DNA from: Nymphaea colorata
Lineage: Eukaryota > Streptophyta > Magnoliopsida > Nymphaeales > Nymphaeaceae
DNA: 64,000 nt
Direction of reading: 5' to 3'
Assembly: GCF_008831285.2 (NCBI RefSeq)
Contig: NC_045145.1
Coordinates: 3,080,723 to 3,144,722 of the forward strand
Shown here piece by piece: positions 1 to 13,154 of the stretch (its first letter is position 1; each line of letters begins with the position of its first letter). The notes beneath the pieces were generated by a model that did not search any database, was not told the DNA's origin, and was given only the letters and a program-made list of their open reading frames with translations. A program made the translations under genes and the position numbers.

Positions 1-1060
1 TACGACTCTTTACCAAAATATATGAAGTAAAAACCAAATAAATATTTTCAATGACCTCATAAAAAGCTCTATAAATTTGTTTTACAAATTGATGGAGAAG
101 GTAGGTTATGGAAACAAAGAAGATATCTATTGATGGAATATGGAAATATACATTGCCAATGTATCAGTTCTGGCACTATCAAGAGACAAGACCATAGGAT
201 TTCAAATTTCTTTTATTCAGAAAGGGAAAGAAATTTCTTTATGTAAAACCATGGCATAAATTAAGAAGAATAGCAAAAAACATAGGTAGTTACAAACACA
301 GCAGCAAAGCAATATGGTATACCAGCATTGAAAGTCAACTAGATTCATAAAACATGTCTTCCTTTCCCTTGGTCACATACCAAAGATCAGTTTTGTGGAT
401 TCTTTACACAAGAAATCAACAAAAGATACATACGAGATGAGGTCTACAATGTACAATTGCAGATAGTGATGGTGTCAAGAAAAAAAAAATATAAAGTTTT
501 TCAAGTAAGGATATTAAAGGTAATTTAGTTTCCTTTTCAATATATTTAACAAGCTTCTGTTCTTTCTTCATGTTATTTTTTCAACTTAATTTTGCTTTTT
601 CTTCCTTTTAATGTTTCCTTCTTACAACATTTATCCCCCAAATTATTAGAAACATATATATTCACAAAGACCATTATGACTATGGGCTTAACTAGTTTTA
701 CTTGATCATATGCATCTCATATATGGAGAAAACTACCCCTACAGAAGATGCCTTTCTACTTTTCTCTTCCTTCATTTTGTTTTTTTCTAATCCATGAAAT
801 GTTATGCATCCAAATTATGCATGTCCCTTGGAGAAAAACGATGGAAGTACAAGATAATCTGGTAACTACAGGTGGGTACAGCATTTCATGTTCAGGTACA
901 GCCATCATGTTCAAGGAATAGAGATGCTACAGAGCAATCCATTAAAAACATACAATTACAGATACACCTGTTTGGACATTATTGATTTATGTCGACAATT
1001 CATCCATTTCTTTAATGACGTCATTAGCTTTCTGCATTTTTACTCTAAAGTCTAAGGCAG
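1..1060. other. AT-rich non-coding flank
   Basis: No coding region, RNA gene or transposon end is recognisable here. It lies downstream (in minus-strand sense) of the two visible PAT exons, so it may be part of a long PAT intron. Confidence 0.5.
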
Positions 1061-1062
1061 CG

Positions 1063-1910
1063 TTTGGATAGCATACTCAAAAGAATTTGTTTTATGAAAA
1101 CCAGTTCTCCAAAAAATTGGTTTTTTAATCAGTTTGGAAAAATTGGATTACATGTTTGGATGGAAACACATTTTTTTGAATAACCTGGAAGGTGCCAGGT
1201 AATTCACTTCTTTCTGAAAAACAGGTTTTACCAAAAATGAATTTTGGCAGAAGAATTTGGATGTTCTTCTGGCAAAATTCATTTCATCAAAGGAGAAGTA
1301 CTGTACCTTTTCTACAACACAATACGATGAGCATGGCTGTATGTGCGTTGAGCTTTTAGTGAAGTCATAAGTTCTGTATCTGTGATGAAACTTATACATG
1401 GACATATGCAGTTCAAGCATGCAGCCTGACATTTCAGGACATGGGTGTCAGACATGGCACAGATTGGACACAGAAGTTCTTTTTGAACTATGACAGTAAA
1501 ATGACCTGTATATTTGGCATCACTGTACATCTTTGAAATTTATGAGTGAAAATCTCTATGGCAAGTCTCTTCCTTCATATAAATGTCCCCAAAGTACCCA
1601 GGGGCTGTGGTGTGACTGAGCTTACTGGATTGCAAACACTTGTTTTTAAATAAGGATTCTCGGTCACTGCGACTGTAAGCCTGACTTTGGAAATTGAATG
1701 AAATGTTATTGATGAAATGTGTTTAGGGGGCATTTGGATGGTACCCCAAAACCAATTTTTAAGGGTGAAACTACATATGTCCATGTATAAGTTTCATCAC
1801 AGATACAGAACTTATGACTTCACTAAAAGCTCAACGCACATACAGCCATGCTCATCGTATTGTGTTGTAGAAAAGGTACAGTACTTTTTCTACAGTACTT
1901 CTCCTTTGAA
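1063..1910. repeat. MITE-like element with long internal inverted repeat
   Basis: The left part begins with a GTTTGGAT-type end and AAACCA/TGGTTT-rich sequence, the style of the elements at 14.15 kb and 56.5 kb. Inside it, 1288-1408 and 1767-1908 are close inverted copies of one another, about 120 bp, separated by about 360 bp. The right arm carries a short extra tandem duplication of its TACAGTACTT motif. A transcript would fold into a long hairpin. The reading frames seen on both strands here are the same repeat read twice and are not genes. Confidence 0.6.
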
Positions 1911-1939
1911 GAGACAAGTACTTTGATTTCATTATACAC

Positions 1940-1980
1940 ACCCCCCCCCCACCCCCCCACACACACACACAAAAAAAAAA
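1940..1980. repeat. Poly-C / CA / poly-A low-complexity tract
   Basis: A run of C interrupted by A passes into (CA)n and then poly-A. It is simple sequence with no further structure. Confidence 0.8.
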
Positions 1981-3276
1981 AGGAAAAAAGAAGAAGAAAG
2001 AATCCACTCTGTTAAATGAAATCAGCAGTTAATCATTCACTAAGATATACAGCCTATGGCATATTTATTAGTAGCATAAAGTATATGAGGGATCAGGAAT
2101 TAATAGAATTGCAGATCAAAATTAGATGGGATACCATTCGAGGGATCTACAGTGCAGGGACATCGAAACAGACATGTAAACATGTCGTCCCCTAAGTTGG
2201 AAGGTCCAACATGTCCAAAAAACTTGGTACGTTCCTCATCTTCTGACTGAGAGCATTACTAAAGTAAATTGACAAAGCTTCACGATCAACCGTAAGAAAG
2301 CAGGTATATTCACTTTTGACCAAAACATAAACATTTATATTTTTTTATGAATGACAACAAAAACTACAAAATTGTTGCTGCTCCTGATATGACCATTATT
2401 CCAGTTTGTGTATTGTTCATGTCATAAATTATTTGTTAACAAGGAATAAATCCATCAAAACTGAATGTTATCCAGTTGACATAAATGACATCGTTCTAAA
2501 TTGAAGACTTGCTAGGGAGCAATTCCAAGATGAGTTTAGGTGAAACAGCTGGAAAACAAAAAAAAAAAACTAGCACCATCCTCCCATGCATGACAGCATG
2601 TCACAACCTGCTACCTTTCGGCAACATGCTAATAAAAGAACTGAAGGAGGGGAGGCAAAAACAGGGAGGAGGAGTTAACTAATATGGAGGCAGCACAAGG
2701 AAACTTCATTACTTCATTTACCAAATGGAAGCTTCAGCATACGGACACAAGCCTTATCTCGACCTCAACTAAAAGGTCATCCGACATGTATTTGTAACTT
2801 CACAACCAGTCGCATTGCCTTAGAAGGCAACAGACACTATCGGCTAGAAAGCCCAAACCCAAAAAAAATGAAGAACGCCAAACAGCGTTAGAAGTTAACA
2901 AGCCCATCAAGCTAGCATCAGTCAGTGACAGCATAAATTTCTTCAATCTCAACCGGATCTCCAATCTAGAATAAGAAACAATAAACAATTTCCGGTGGTA
3001 TAGAAGAGGGAAAATGACAAGATCGAGGTTCTCCAGTTAGAAAATTCAATTCAGAGCTAACAATGTCGAATCAACACACCATCAAAATACAGAGTGGCCG
3101 AACACACTGCGTATATATGAAGAAACTACCACAACAGTCAAGATGCCAACAAAAAGATGAACGAGAAGAGCAGATCTAAATAATGGATAGAGAGGGGGGG
3201 AGAGAGAGTAAATGGCATCCTCCAAAGAATCAGATAGAGGAGAAGAGAAGATGGAGGAGGCAAGAAATAATGATAC
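1981..3276 (-). other. Probable PAT intron, no exon recognised
   Basis: This lies directly downstream of the donor site of PAT exon 2. I searched it by eye for the next family exon (TAINPADPG motif) and for the DHHC cysteine-rich domain and found neither. It is therefore either a long intron or the flank of a truncated gene copy. A small minus-strand frame at 2800-2988 has no family resemblance. Confidence 0.45.
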
Positions 3277-3592
3277 CAAAGGGGTGTAGAGGCTCATCAC
3301 GACGTATTGAAACGTCTTCCCACCAACAAACGGCAAAAAGAAGACATAGAACGCAAACGCCAAAGCCAGGAAAACAGCAACAGCGACCACCTATAGTCCA
3401 CAACAGTGCATCAATCGACAAAAGAACACAACACAATGGTTAAACAAAAGACATTGCAAGAGAAAAGGGAACAATGGTTTTCCTTTCTGTCTTGTTCCCT
3501 GTTCCTCTTCTTTTCTCTCATTTCCGGCACCTTGATGTTGGTGGCTTTACCTGAAGAGGGTGATAAGGCAGCTGCCATCCATGCCTCCTCAT
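3277..3592 (-). CDS. Protein S-acyltransferase (PAT19-22 / TIP1-like), 5' exons only
   Basis: DHHC palmitoyltransferases attach palmitate to cysteines of membrane-associated proteins. Exon 1 is 3551-3592 and encodes MRRHGWQLPYHPLQ, matching the characteristic M-R-x-H-G-W-Q-L-P start of the plant PAT19-22 group. Donor CAG|GTAAAG follows. Exon 2 is 3277-3390, acceptor CTATAG, and encodes 38 residues in phase. These form the first membrane segment and the conserved FxPFVGGKxxxYVxMxLYTPL stretch, ending at donor TTG|GTATCA. Both exons are whole codons (42 and 114 nt). The DHHC catalytic domain is not visible in the window; it should lie further left if the gene is intact. The alternative is a 5' gene fragment. 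Family recognition rests on remembered conservation, not a search. Confidence 0.72.
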
Positions 3593-5740
3593 CTCTCCTC
3601 AAAAATCTGAATGTGGGGAAAGGTGAAAAAGGCAAAATGAGGAAGAAGAGGAAGGAGAAGCGTCAGTGGCCCAGCTCAACAAGAGGATGCGAGCATTGTC
3701 CTATCCCTGGTTGCTTGATTGACTGCCGCGCAAGAGAAAGGGGCAGTCGAGAAGGAGCAAAGAGTGGTGAGCAACCACTGAGGGCTCAATACACACAAGC
3801 GAACGAGAAAGGGGGAAGCGTTTTACTGCCTCCAATATCGGAAGTCGCACGACAGCTTAAAGAAAACAAAAAAATAATGATGGAGAGAGAAAGATGTGGA
3901 CAGAGGCAGCTAGCTAAAGGTTACTGTGGAGCTTCGGATTTGGAGTCCTTTAACTTACTTCAGGGAGGAGCAAACCATTAACTGATAAAAATAAAACAGT
4001 CGAGGGACAAGAAGATTTTCAATGTTCGGTGATGCTCTTTAGTCTTGAACTGAGCATGATCTGTCTAACCCGAGTTTGCCCATTGAAAGTAAAAAAGAAC
4101 TAACCGAATTTGCTGACCAGAAGGTTTAAGAAGTGCAGCCTCGATCTTTAGGAATACCAACAATTTGTTCAGCAATAGCTCCTAAATATCAGGAAAACAA
4201 AGATGTCGGGCTGGTTTTAGTACAGTTTCCTCTGTTTTTTTTTTACGCCAAAGGAACTGGTTTTAATACAGTTTCCTCTGTTTTCATGAATTTGTCCCCC
4301 GCTCCCCACAAAAGAAATCGAGTTCTGTAAGCAGTGTTGTAAAAATTTGCTGGGATTTAGATTCATATTGAATCAATGGCAAGTGAATTCGATTCATCTG
4401 CTGAAAGAAGGATGCACCATGTCATAAATTATGTTTATTTGTAGATATTTTTGAAATTTATTGTTTTGAATTATTTTTTGTATATTAGCTGATTGCCGGT
4501 ACGTTCCGATTCACTCCAAAGTCCAGAGTCACAGACCCCGGAATTGTTCGAAGTTGAGCCTTTCGTTTTCTCATTTTTGTACTGCACAGTCATCTCAAAG
4601 TTCACATGTTACTGCCTCCTGCACACTTGAAAGCCAGTGATGTCAAGGCCGCGTAAATGGGCCACTTCGGGTCTAACCAAAACCTTTTCTTGATTTGACA
4701 GAGGGTCTGGCTCAAGGGAGACGTGTGGATTTTTCTCTTCTCAGCTTTTGTTCTTTTCTAATTTTAATCTTCGCGTCTTCTTTTCTACTTGAAATTTGAA
4801 TTTTACTTCGATCTTTATTCACAAATACTTCGAATTCAAAATTCATTCATCTGATTTCATGAATCTTTTGAACGGATTTAATTCAGAAACCCATGTTACC
4901 AACATTAACTGAAAACGAAACATGCTGCAAATCAGCATAAGGTAGCTAACCATATTTGGTTTTTAAAAATTTAAAAGACCAAATAAACCTACTTTAGAAT
5001 AATTTAGAACCCACGAAAATGGATCACCCTGCCTAATTTCAAAGGGAGACCAATACGTTGAAGATTGAACAATCCAAGCTGATTTTAAAAAGACTAACAA
5101 TAAAACTAGTAACGTTAAAGTGAGCTGCAACGAGCAAAGAGAAGACGAGGCTTAGAATCTAAGGGGTTGGTGCAATGGACGGAGCAGGAACTAGTAGGTA
5201 GTCAAATTTCTGTTTAGATTGACACTCCAATGCACCTAAGCAAACTTGGTACCCTATAACAAGTGGCTGGATAGATATTCGGCTTTTTCTTGGGCAATGG
5301 GATGAAATATTTCTGTTCAACCAAGACAGGCTTATAGTAGTGAGTTTGCAAGTGAATGAGGTGGTTCCTTTGTAGTTAATAGCATTCATAACTGTGGCAA
5401 AAAAGGAAAAGAAACCGACAACCAAGTTTTAGCATGGTTTGGACCAGTAGCATGTTTTAGTACTTGTTCTTTTTTGATAAAATGGACCTTTCTCGAGCCA
5501 TATTGTCCCAAAGTCCTAATATGGACATACAATCTTTAGGAAAACTGACTTTCATGAGTTGGGTCGCCACCAAAATATCAAAATTGCATTAAATGTCATA
5601 AAGTTGGTATGCGATTAAATGACATTCAAGGATATATAACTGCTCACGGCCGTCTTTGTTTTATGGTATGAGGTGAAAAATCTAAATCCAGACCCCAACG
5701 GCAGCAGGGACGGAACTCTACTGTGGTACTTTGGTTGCAT
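3593..5740. other. PAT 5' flank and AT-rich spacer
   Basis: The first few hundred bases upstream of the PAT start are purine-rich on the plus strand and probably hold its 5' UTR and promoter; no TATA box is assigned. An open plus-strand frame at 3406-3981 is the antisense shadow of exon 1 and this UTR. Beyond 4.3 kb nothing coding is seen. Confidence 0.45.
4211..4284. repeat. Two-copy tandem repeat, 46 bp period
   Basis: The motif CTGGTTTTAGTACAGTTTCC starts at 4211 and recurs with one change at 4257, each time followed by TCTGTTTT. Confidence 0.75.
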
Positions 5741-5744
5741 CTAA

Positions 5745-6050
5745 GATCATAGGAATTTTAGATTCCAAAGTTCCAGACCTTTGATTTCTTACATGGATAT
5801 GAAATCATTTTCGAAAGATGCATGAATTACATCACGAACTTGTAGTCCTTGCATCTTAAAATTTCATAGATCTCAAGTCACGCCCCTCCTCCTTCCCTTC
5901 CACGTGAGATCCACAGATTTAAAACAAATTAAAGATCTTAAATTCATGGTTCTCAAACTTGCAATTTGTTAAAACCACTAATTTAAGGTAGCCCCAGCAT
6001 AAAACCAAAGTCTGTGGTCTAAAATCCGAGGAAATCAGACACGGCCTATA
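5745..6050. repeat. Degenerate MITE-like repeat
   Basis: Contains the words AGATCCACAGATTTAAAA, GGTTCTCAAACTTG and AAATC..GAGGAAATCAGACACGGCC, shared in variant form with the Tourist-like element at 7524-7775 and with 15.5 kb and 42.4 kb. The ends are too decayed to assign target duplications. Confidence 0.35.
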
Positions 6051-7520
6051 AGGCATTGGTAGGTTTATGAGGATTCAAGCTTCAACAAATTTAAAAAGTT
6101 TCTAATCAAACGGGATACATTTCATTTCAATTATAACAATTTTTGAAATCCAACCTAGAGTACAAAATTGAATCATAAGTTGGAGAACTACCACATTGCT
6201 GTCATAAAATATTTGTTGCCATCGACGCATTTGATTGTGAAAGATTTTCATGCATTTAATCATTTAAACTAATAGATTTGAGCTGTAGTAATATTCCATG
6301 CTCGTAAGGACCAGTGCATGTGAAAATGATACAGAATCAAGATCTTCTACACGTGACGACAATATTGTGGAGAATCAAATTGTTGGTCTTCCTAGCTCCT
6401 ATAGGCCACTAAACTTTTTCTCTAAGCAGCACTTAGATACGACCGTACTTAGATATCTTTAAGGTGACTCAACTTTGAACCACAGATGAGATTAGCCGTA
6501 CTTTCCAAAATATAGCTCGATTTCTTTAATAATCAAAATTATATCATTTTCCTGGTTCATTATTTTGGCCAGTGTTAGCACGGTCTTCTTCTCTTTTTCT
6601 TTTTCCTTCTCCCCATGTTAATTTGCACATTGAGAAAGCCGGGAGCAGAAGCGAAGCCGCTATATCAAGTCTCAGTTCATGAGAATGAGTTACGTAGCTA
6701 GATTTTTTTTTTTTCTTCCTTTTAATGAAGTCTTCATGCAAGTTGAAGCATGTAAAGATCTCACTACTTGATACCGAAGCAACTCTGTACCTTAGAAAAA
6801 TGAAGGAGGCTTCGGCTCTCGCCGAGTAGTGAGATTATCCCTGCCGTTCACCCAGAAAATTAACTCATTAAACTGGTCCTTGAAAGGTATTGTCATCTTG
6901 GAGGAACAGTATCGATAATGGAACAAGGAGTATGTTTTTTTTTGTGAGCAATCCCCACGTAAGGGGTCCAAATCCTTCCAATAAACTGAGAACTTCAGTT
7001 CCGCTGCAGAACCAAAAGTATAGTTGCCTCAAATTCATCTTTATAACAACTAATGCTTATTTTAGAATGTCATCTCTGATCACTGTAAAAATTCTGAGCC
7101 ATCTCTGAGTGTAAGTTGGTTTCATTGTGGCTTTGCCATTTCGTATTTCCAATATGGCGACCCAGAAGAATGGTGACAGAATTTGGTCAAGAAAGCAACG
7201 AGACAGTTCAGTCCATGTCTATTACCCTGGATATCAGAGTATTGAGAGGACCTCTGGCTAGTACAAGGCAACGTCCGAACAGGACACTACTCTGTGTGTA
7301 CTAATTGTTTTTGTTCACAGTAAAAACTAGGTAAGCCCAATGCAAAGTGGATAACCCGATCCGTGATGATAAAACATTTATATATTTGATTTTCATAGTA
7401 GGTTTTAAACTTCAATCTATCTACTTTCTAAACTCACAATGACTTTATACTTTCTGCGCACTTTTAGATCAAAATCTTGCTATTCTTAATGTTGGAATGT
7501 GTTCTTACTTTTCATGACTT
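6051..7520. other. Intergenic, nothing recognised
   Basis: AT-rich sequence with scattered short frames of 60-70 residues and no family resemblance. Confidence 0.5.
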
Positions 7521-7523
7521 TAA

Positions 7524-7775
7524 GGGGGTGTTTGATAGCCTCTGATTTTGAGATCCTCAAGATTTGAGAACCGTAGATTTAAAATCAAAGCATTCCCCCT
7601 CTGCTCTTAAATATGAGCTTTTGTCCATGCAAAAAAGTAAAATAAGTGTGGATCTTAGGTCTGACCTTGGATCCTTAGTTTGTTGAACCATGAATCCTTT
7701 GCTACATCAGTAAAAGCAATTCACATCACATCCACATCAAATCTATGGATTTCAAATCTGGAGTAATCAAAGGCC
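7524..7775. mobile_element. Tourist-like (PIF/Harbinger) MITE
   Basis: A 252 bp element flanked by TAA on both sides (7521-7523 and 7776-7778), the 3-bp target preference of PIF/Harbinger. The left end is GGGGGTGTTTGATAGCC and the right end, read inward, is GGCCTTTGATTACTCC. The interior is rich in GATTT/AAATC words and has no coding capacity. Related sequence occurs near 5.75, 15.5 and 42.4 kb. Confidence 0.6.
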
Positions 7776-7778
7776 TAA

Positions 7779-10700
7779 GCTCGGCTAGCCCGAAGAGGGT
7801 TAGTGCAACGGTTGGGCTTTAGTTGTCTGAAAAACAGCTATAGTTTAGATGTCATGAGCACCACACAGTGAAGACATTAGCCACAAGGTTTTATGCCACG
7901 AGGAAGCATGCAACTAAGTCTCATTACTTAGAAATAGAAGAAAATGGCTTGAAGCTCAGCTCAAACTGATGCAACTAAAGATCCAAGTTTCAATCTCTCT
8001 TACTGTGGCTGTTGAACTTGTCCACCAGCAGGGATACTGTAGAAAGATATTGAGACATCATGATGACAACTATATATTTGTCACCTTAATATCGCAGATG
8101 CATGATACTTTGTAAATAATATCGACAAATTATCGCGAATATTCCTTTTGTCTGTGTCTCTCTGTGTGTGTATCTATACTGCATGATTGCAGTAAATTGG
8201 GGTCTTGTCTGTTTCTGTGGTCCTGGGTGAAGTAGTGTAAAAGGTTAAAAGCAATGCTTCCAAAAACAAAACTCACATTCCATCACATATCACTTTGTAA
8301 TGTTCCCAAAAAAAGACCCATATTCCATGACATATCAATTTGTACAGTAACATTAAAAAAAAATGACTATGTTGCTCCAAGAAAGAAAGAGATGAAGGAT
8401 GAAGATGCTTTGCTGCATGGATCCAACACAACTATGAACAGACTAGGACAACTTTCACTGTTTAAGCAGGTTGGGAACTCAGGTGCAGTATTTTGGTAAG
8501 CCTCTTTCACGTTGAAGACATTGGACCCACAAACCTCAGGGCTTGTTGCATGTGGTTCACACAGAGCCCGAGCAACGCCTACTATGTCGTGTTTGCCTGG
8601 TCTAGGAGCCCTACTTTATTGGCTTTCGGAAACCTGGGATCAACTCATCAATGGGAGGAAACTTTTCATAGACATCATGTCCCTAGGCTGGGTTACTCAT
8701 GTCTGGGCCCAGACCCACACAGGTTGCTCATGAACTTATTTGGATTGACTTCTGAGTGTTTTCTGAGCAGAAGTTGCAGGCCTCTTGGACTTTGCAGGCT
8801 TTGCATCTTAGACTTTGCAGACATAGATTTGAATGCAAGTTATTCTCACAAAGAGTCAGGAGAGGTACTGAGGTCTGTGGGCCATTTTGCAACAGCAAGC
8901 AGGTTGAAGATGAAGACAACCGTCTTTAGTTTGGAAGCTTATGCAGGTCAAGAGTCTTTTTAGTTAAGGCATTTGCATCGGAGGTTAAAGAGGAACTCCA
9001 TTATCTCATAACATTAACTACTGTTGATTCGCTTAAACCTGAGCTTCAGAAAAGGAAACCCAACTGGTTGTTCATGGTTAATATGATTAATTTGTTTCCT
9101 ATGTCTGCATCTCGTAGTTGAGGTTGACATGAGTGTTGTTATCCAGGTCTAAACTCTGATAAGAGCAGTAACGAAACTTCAACTGTCATGATCTGTAGCT
9201 AAGCAATCTGCAAAGGTGGTCAACAGATCAATCATCTAATAGTAAATTTGCATGGTAAATGGATCTGCTCTCCAAACTCGACTTCTTTACAAGCTTGTTC
9301 ACGGGCGCAGCAGCTAAATCATTGTGAAAATGAGAAGACTTTGAACACTGTGAGATGGGCCAATTCTTGGGCTAGTTAGTTTTACCAGCTTTTCCCATGG
9401 AGTTCATGTGGAGACAAGCATGTGATGTCCGGACATTATGAGCCTCACCTTCCAAGCATTATGTGCATGTCTGTATTAAATGTCTCTTGTTACGTCCCAT
9501 TCCACGGAAAGCCTATAGCAGAAAATCTGCAAGTGAAATACTGAAATTGCGGTAGGTGAAAACAGGTAGAACTGCTCCAGTAATGCGGCAGCCCGGCCAT
9601 TAATGCTACCAAATTTAGACTCTAGACTAAATTGGTCAGGCAAAAGATTCGGTGAATCGGCTGGATCAAATTCAATAGGATTGTTTGTGAATTCCGGATT
9701 GATTACAATCATGTTTTCAAATCGTTGTCACAAATATTCTTTACAACATTAAACGGTGAAGTTTTTCTCTGGGTATAATAAGACAGAAGTTGTTTTTCCT
9801 ATGTAAATTTAAAAAAAGCTATAAAATAAAAGATTCTAAAATTAACAATGGCAAAAAAGTGAAAGTTAAAATTTGGTACTAAAAAAGGTAAAAAAAAAAG
9901 AAGAAACGATTTCTTTTCATTTTGGCTGTTTTGGCCCTTTTTTCAGCAAACCTGTTTTTAATATTTTTTTCCAATTTTTACTCAATAAAACGTATTTTAT
10001 GTGACAATGTTTCAAGTAAAAAAGTCAAATAAGAAATTAATTGGTTGATTCAACACCCGGTTCAGCAGCAGATTAATGGCACTCCTTGAGTTGGTGACAT
10101 GCAGTCAGACTGGTGGTTTGGGTTCGATTCGAATTGGCCGATTCAAGCTGATTTTGACAACATTGGTCTCACCTTGCCACCGGATCAGGTGCTCGGGCCG
10201 AGCATCCGGATCTCACCACGTGGCATGATGCAACCGCGGGGGGCGGGGCCCGCGGCTCTTTCGAATCAAGGAAATGGCAGAAGCAGACAAAGTGCTCCAG
10301 CCGATCTCGGCTCGACGATGATTGGAGGCGGCCGGACCCACTTGGCTCACAACTAGGTCCAAAGATGAGCATGTGCAACTCAGCTCCAACTTGGCCACTC
10401 CTACTGCTCAGCGCTAAAACTTAATCCCTCATCAGTTGGCCTTTAGTGCTTGACTCCACTCCACAGTGCATGGAAAAAAGAATAAAAAATGGAACTACTT
10501 GTGGCCATAATAAAAACAACGCCAACTACCTTTTGTTTCTGCACCTTTGTGGTTGATCGAACAAAATTTATTAGTTTATTTCTAATTATTAAGTTAGTGG
10601 AAATTACCATGTTGCCCTTCAAGAAAAGACAAAGGGAACTTCATGAATGGCACCTAGGCTCCTCTTGTACAAATGTCTGACGTTGGTGTGAGAAAAAACG

Positions 10701-13154
10701 CATTCTCCTAATCAATTTTAGTACTAAATCATAGTAACGTTTTTTTGAAAAAAAAAGCAAAAAAAAAAAAGGATAAATTAAATGGTCGTTTAAAGCTTTT
10801 AAAAAATGCGTTTTTTGAAAAAAACGTTGAAATGAGAAAAACGTTTTTTTAACGTTTTTTTCAATTTTTTAAATGACAAAAAGTTTTCTTTCAATTTCTA
10901 TTTTTTATTTATTGCAAATCTCCTTATCTGGTGATGTTTGTGTTACCAGTTTCTCATTTATTTTATTTTCTTCCATCTTTGGTTCTTAAAAATTTTTAAA
11001 AATTTATCGTATTTTTTTTCTCGTACATCATATAAAAACCTCGCCGTTTAAAACTCTAAAACATTATTTATGACTATGGTCTACCCAGGCCCCCCCTCGG
11101 CTCCTTGCATCTGAATTTAGAGTTGTGTTTATACCAAGCAGTGTGATAGCCACATTCTTTAATTTGCATGTAAAACCTTCCTCCCTTTTTGGTATGCTCC
11201 TTTGGTATGGGAGCATAGGCCCTTAAGAATTGTCGAACTAGAGGCGCACCGCATAATACGTCCCAGCTCGGCTGTTTGAGCTATGTTCTTGGAGTTAGTA
11301 CTAATTAAATAGAAGAAAATAAATTAGACACAATTAAACGTGCCTTGTGTAGAATGAAACTAGAGACCAAGAAACTAGCATAGAGGAATGAGTTAAAAAG
11401 TAATCTATTCTTGTTACTTCATTTACTCCAGTTGAGATCGTAAGGATTGGTAAATAACTTTGGATTAATGGTGCAGAATTAGTTTACCACCATTTGTTCA
11501 GAGAAAATGAAAACGTACATATGATTTTAACAATATTGAAGAATCCGGACGTGTTTTTTAAAAAATTGTTCTCAAATAGTTAGATGTGTTTCAAAAACTG
11601 AAATCCATTTATCGGGATATACTGTTCAAAACCAGTTATTTCATTCGAATCTGCAGTCAGCCGATAAACAGAACTGAAAAATTAAATTCAACTACATTTT
11701 ATATTTCTAAGTCCAAAACAAAAAGCAAGAAAATATAACAAAATTAAATAATCTATAAAAAAAAATGCTCCACATGTTCCGTGTATCGAATAAAAAGGTT
11801 CGATCCGCTTGAAATTGATTCACACCAATGTTGAGAACATAATTATTTAACCTTCTCTTGGACCACTCACAACTGCCTCTTTCTCAGAATCTTTTTCTTC
11901 TCTCTAAGGAATCTGCAGATTTAGTAACCCTAATTTCATGCCCTGATTTTAGGGGCAATCTTTAATTATTTCAAGTTAAGAGCATCTGAATTATTATAGT
12001 TGAGTCCAACTAGAATAACCAACATCCTAGATCATGACCTTCCAATTCATTCATCCTGATTGGTGCCCACCCCTAGTTTAGATTTTCAAGCACCTCGCTG
12101 TCACCTTCCAGTTCGTTCGACGAAAACGACTACATAAATCACGATGACATAGTCGTGTCATGCGCGTGTCGTATGTCCATGTCGGCGGGACCCGTCTCGC
12201 CCCGACAACACACGGCTTCTTCTCATTGGTCAACCATAACCTAGTGCAAATCTGTCATGGTCTGTAACCCAGGTGGCTTGGTTCGGCTAGGGCAGGCTGC
12301 TGGCTGGGTTCATTGCAGCTGGACCCTATGGAGGCAGTACAGGCCAGAACAGGAAATTGCACATTTATCTATTTGGCTGGGTCTGTGTCAGGTTTGGATT
12401 CTTGCTTCACATGTTGGGCGTTTCAGTATTCCTTGACCGGCTCTCTTGCACACAAAGCATGTCAGGATTCAGGAGTCAGACTTTTCACTATCTTTTAGTT
12501 TTTCTTACTGTTTTCTTGAGGAAAACCGCATAAACTAAACAGTGTGCTTCAGTTTTCAAGTTTTTATTCATTATTCATGGAGTTCAGGGGAACTTTAGAG
12601 TCCTGATAAGCAAGCTGAATCTGCTGCAGATAGAAAGGAAAAGTTGCGGCTTCCCCTATGGCAGGATGGCAGCTTAAAATTGACCGCTTGGAGATTTAGA
12701 ATAAAAGTGGTGGTTTGCGAGAAGCAAATTTACTTCCACTGTGCCGCTCCCTCCCCTTGTGTGATGCCTTTAACGTCTAAGACTGCTTTGGGATTTGAGT
12801 GTTTTTATAGTATATCTTTCCATTCGAATATCGTGCATGCGGTTGTTTGCAGTTTAGAGGAATAATACCCATGAAAACTGAATTAAGAATGCATGGCTAG
12901 CACAACACTCAAACCGACCAACTATACTATGCTCATCGTATAAAAGTAATGAAGAGGTATATATTAGCCGATAAAATGGGAATGTACATCAAAATTGAGG
13001 GACAAGACGTCCCCTAGATACAAAAATTGGGGACAAGAAATCCCCTAGTTACAGTAACAAACCGCAAGACAAAAGCAAAAGAGGAAGTATAAATACAACG
13101 TACAAAAAAAAAGAAAAAAAAATGGTAGAAAAAGAGTGAAAGGATGGACCGACA
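7779..13154. other. Intergenic, AT-rich with GC-richer islands
   Basis: No supported gene. Long A/T homopolymers and AACGTTTTTT-type words dominate 9.7-10.0 and 10.7-11.05 kb. A locally GC-rich patch spans about 10.15-10.40 kb and another 12.10-12.35 kb; neither shows an exon-like open frame. Frames at 8254-8963 look like chance openings. Confidence 0.5.

Noticed and set aside
1148-1926. Two similar small proteins on opposite strands
   Set aside because: They are the two arms of one inverted repeat read in each direction.
3406-3981. 191-codon open frame on the plus strand
   Set aside because: It overlaps, antisense, PAT exon 1 and the likely PAT 5' UTR; composition is purine-rich and no domain is recognisable.
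8254-8963. Plus-strand frames of 81 and 156 codons
   Set aside because: No family resemblance and no exon context; composition compatible with chance opening.
10099-10398. GC-rich island with open frames on both strands
   Set aside because: No start context, splice structure or domain; kept only as a compositional note.
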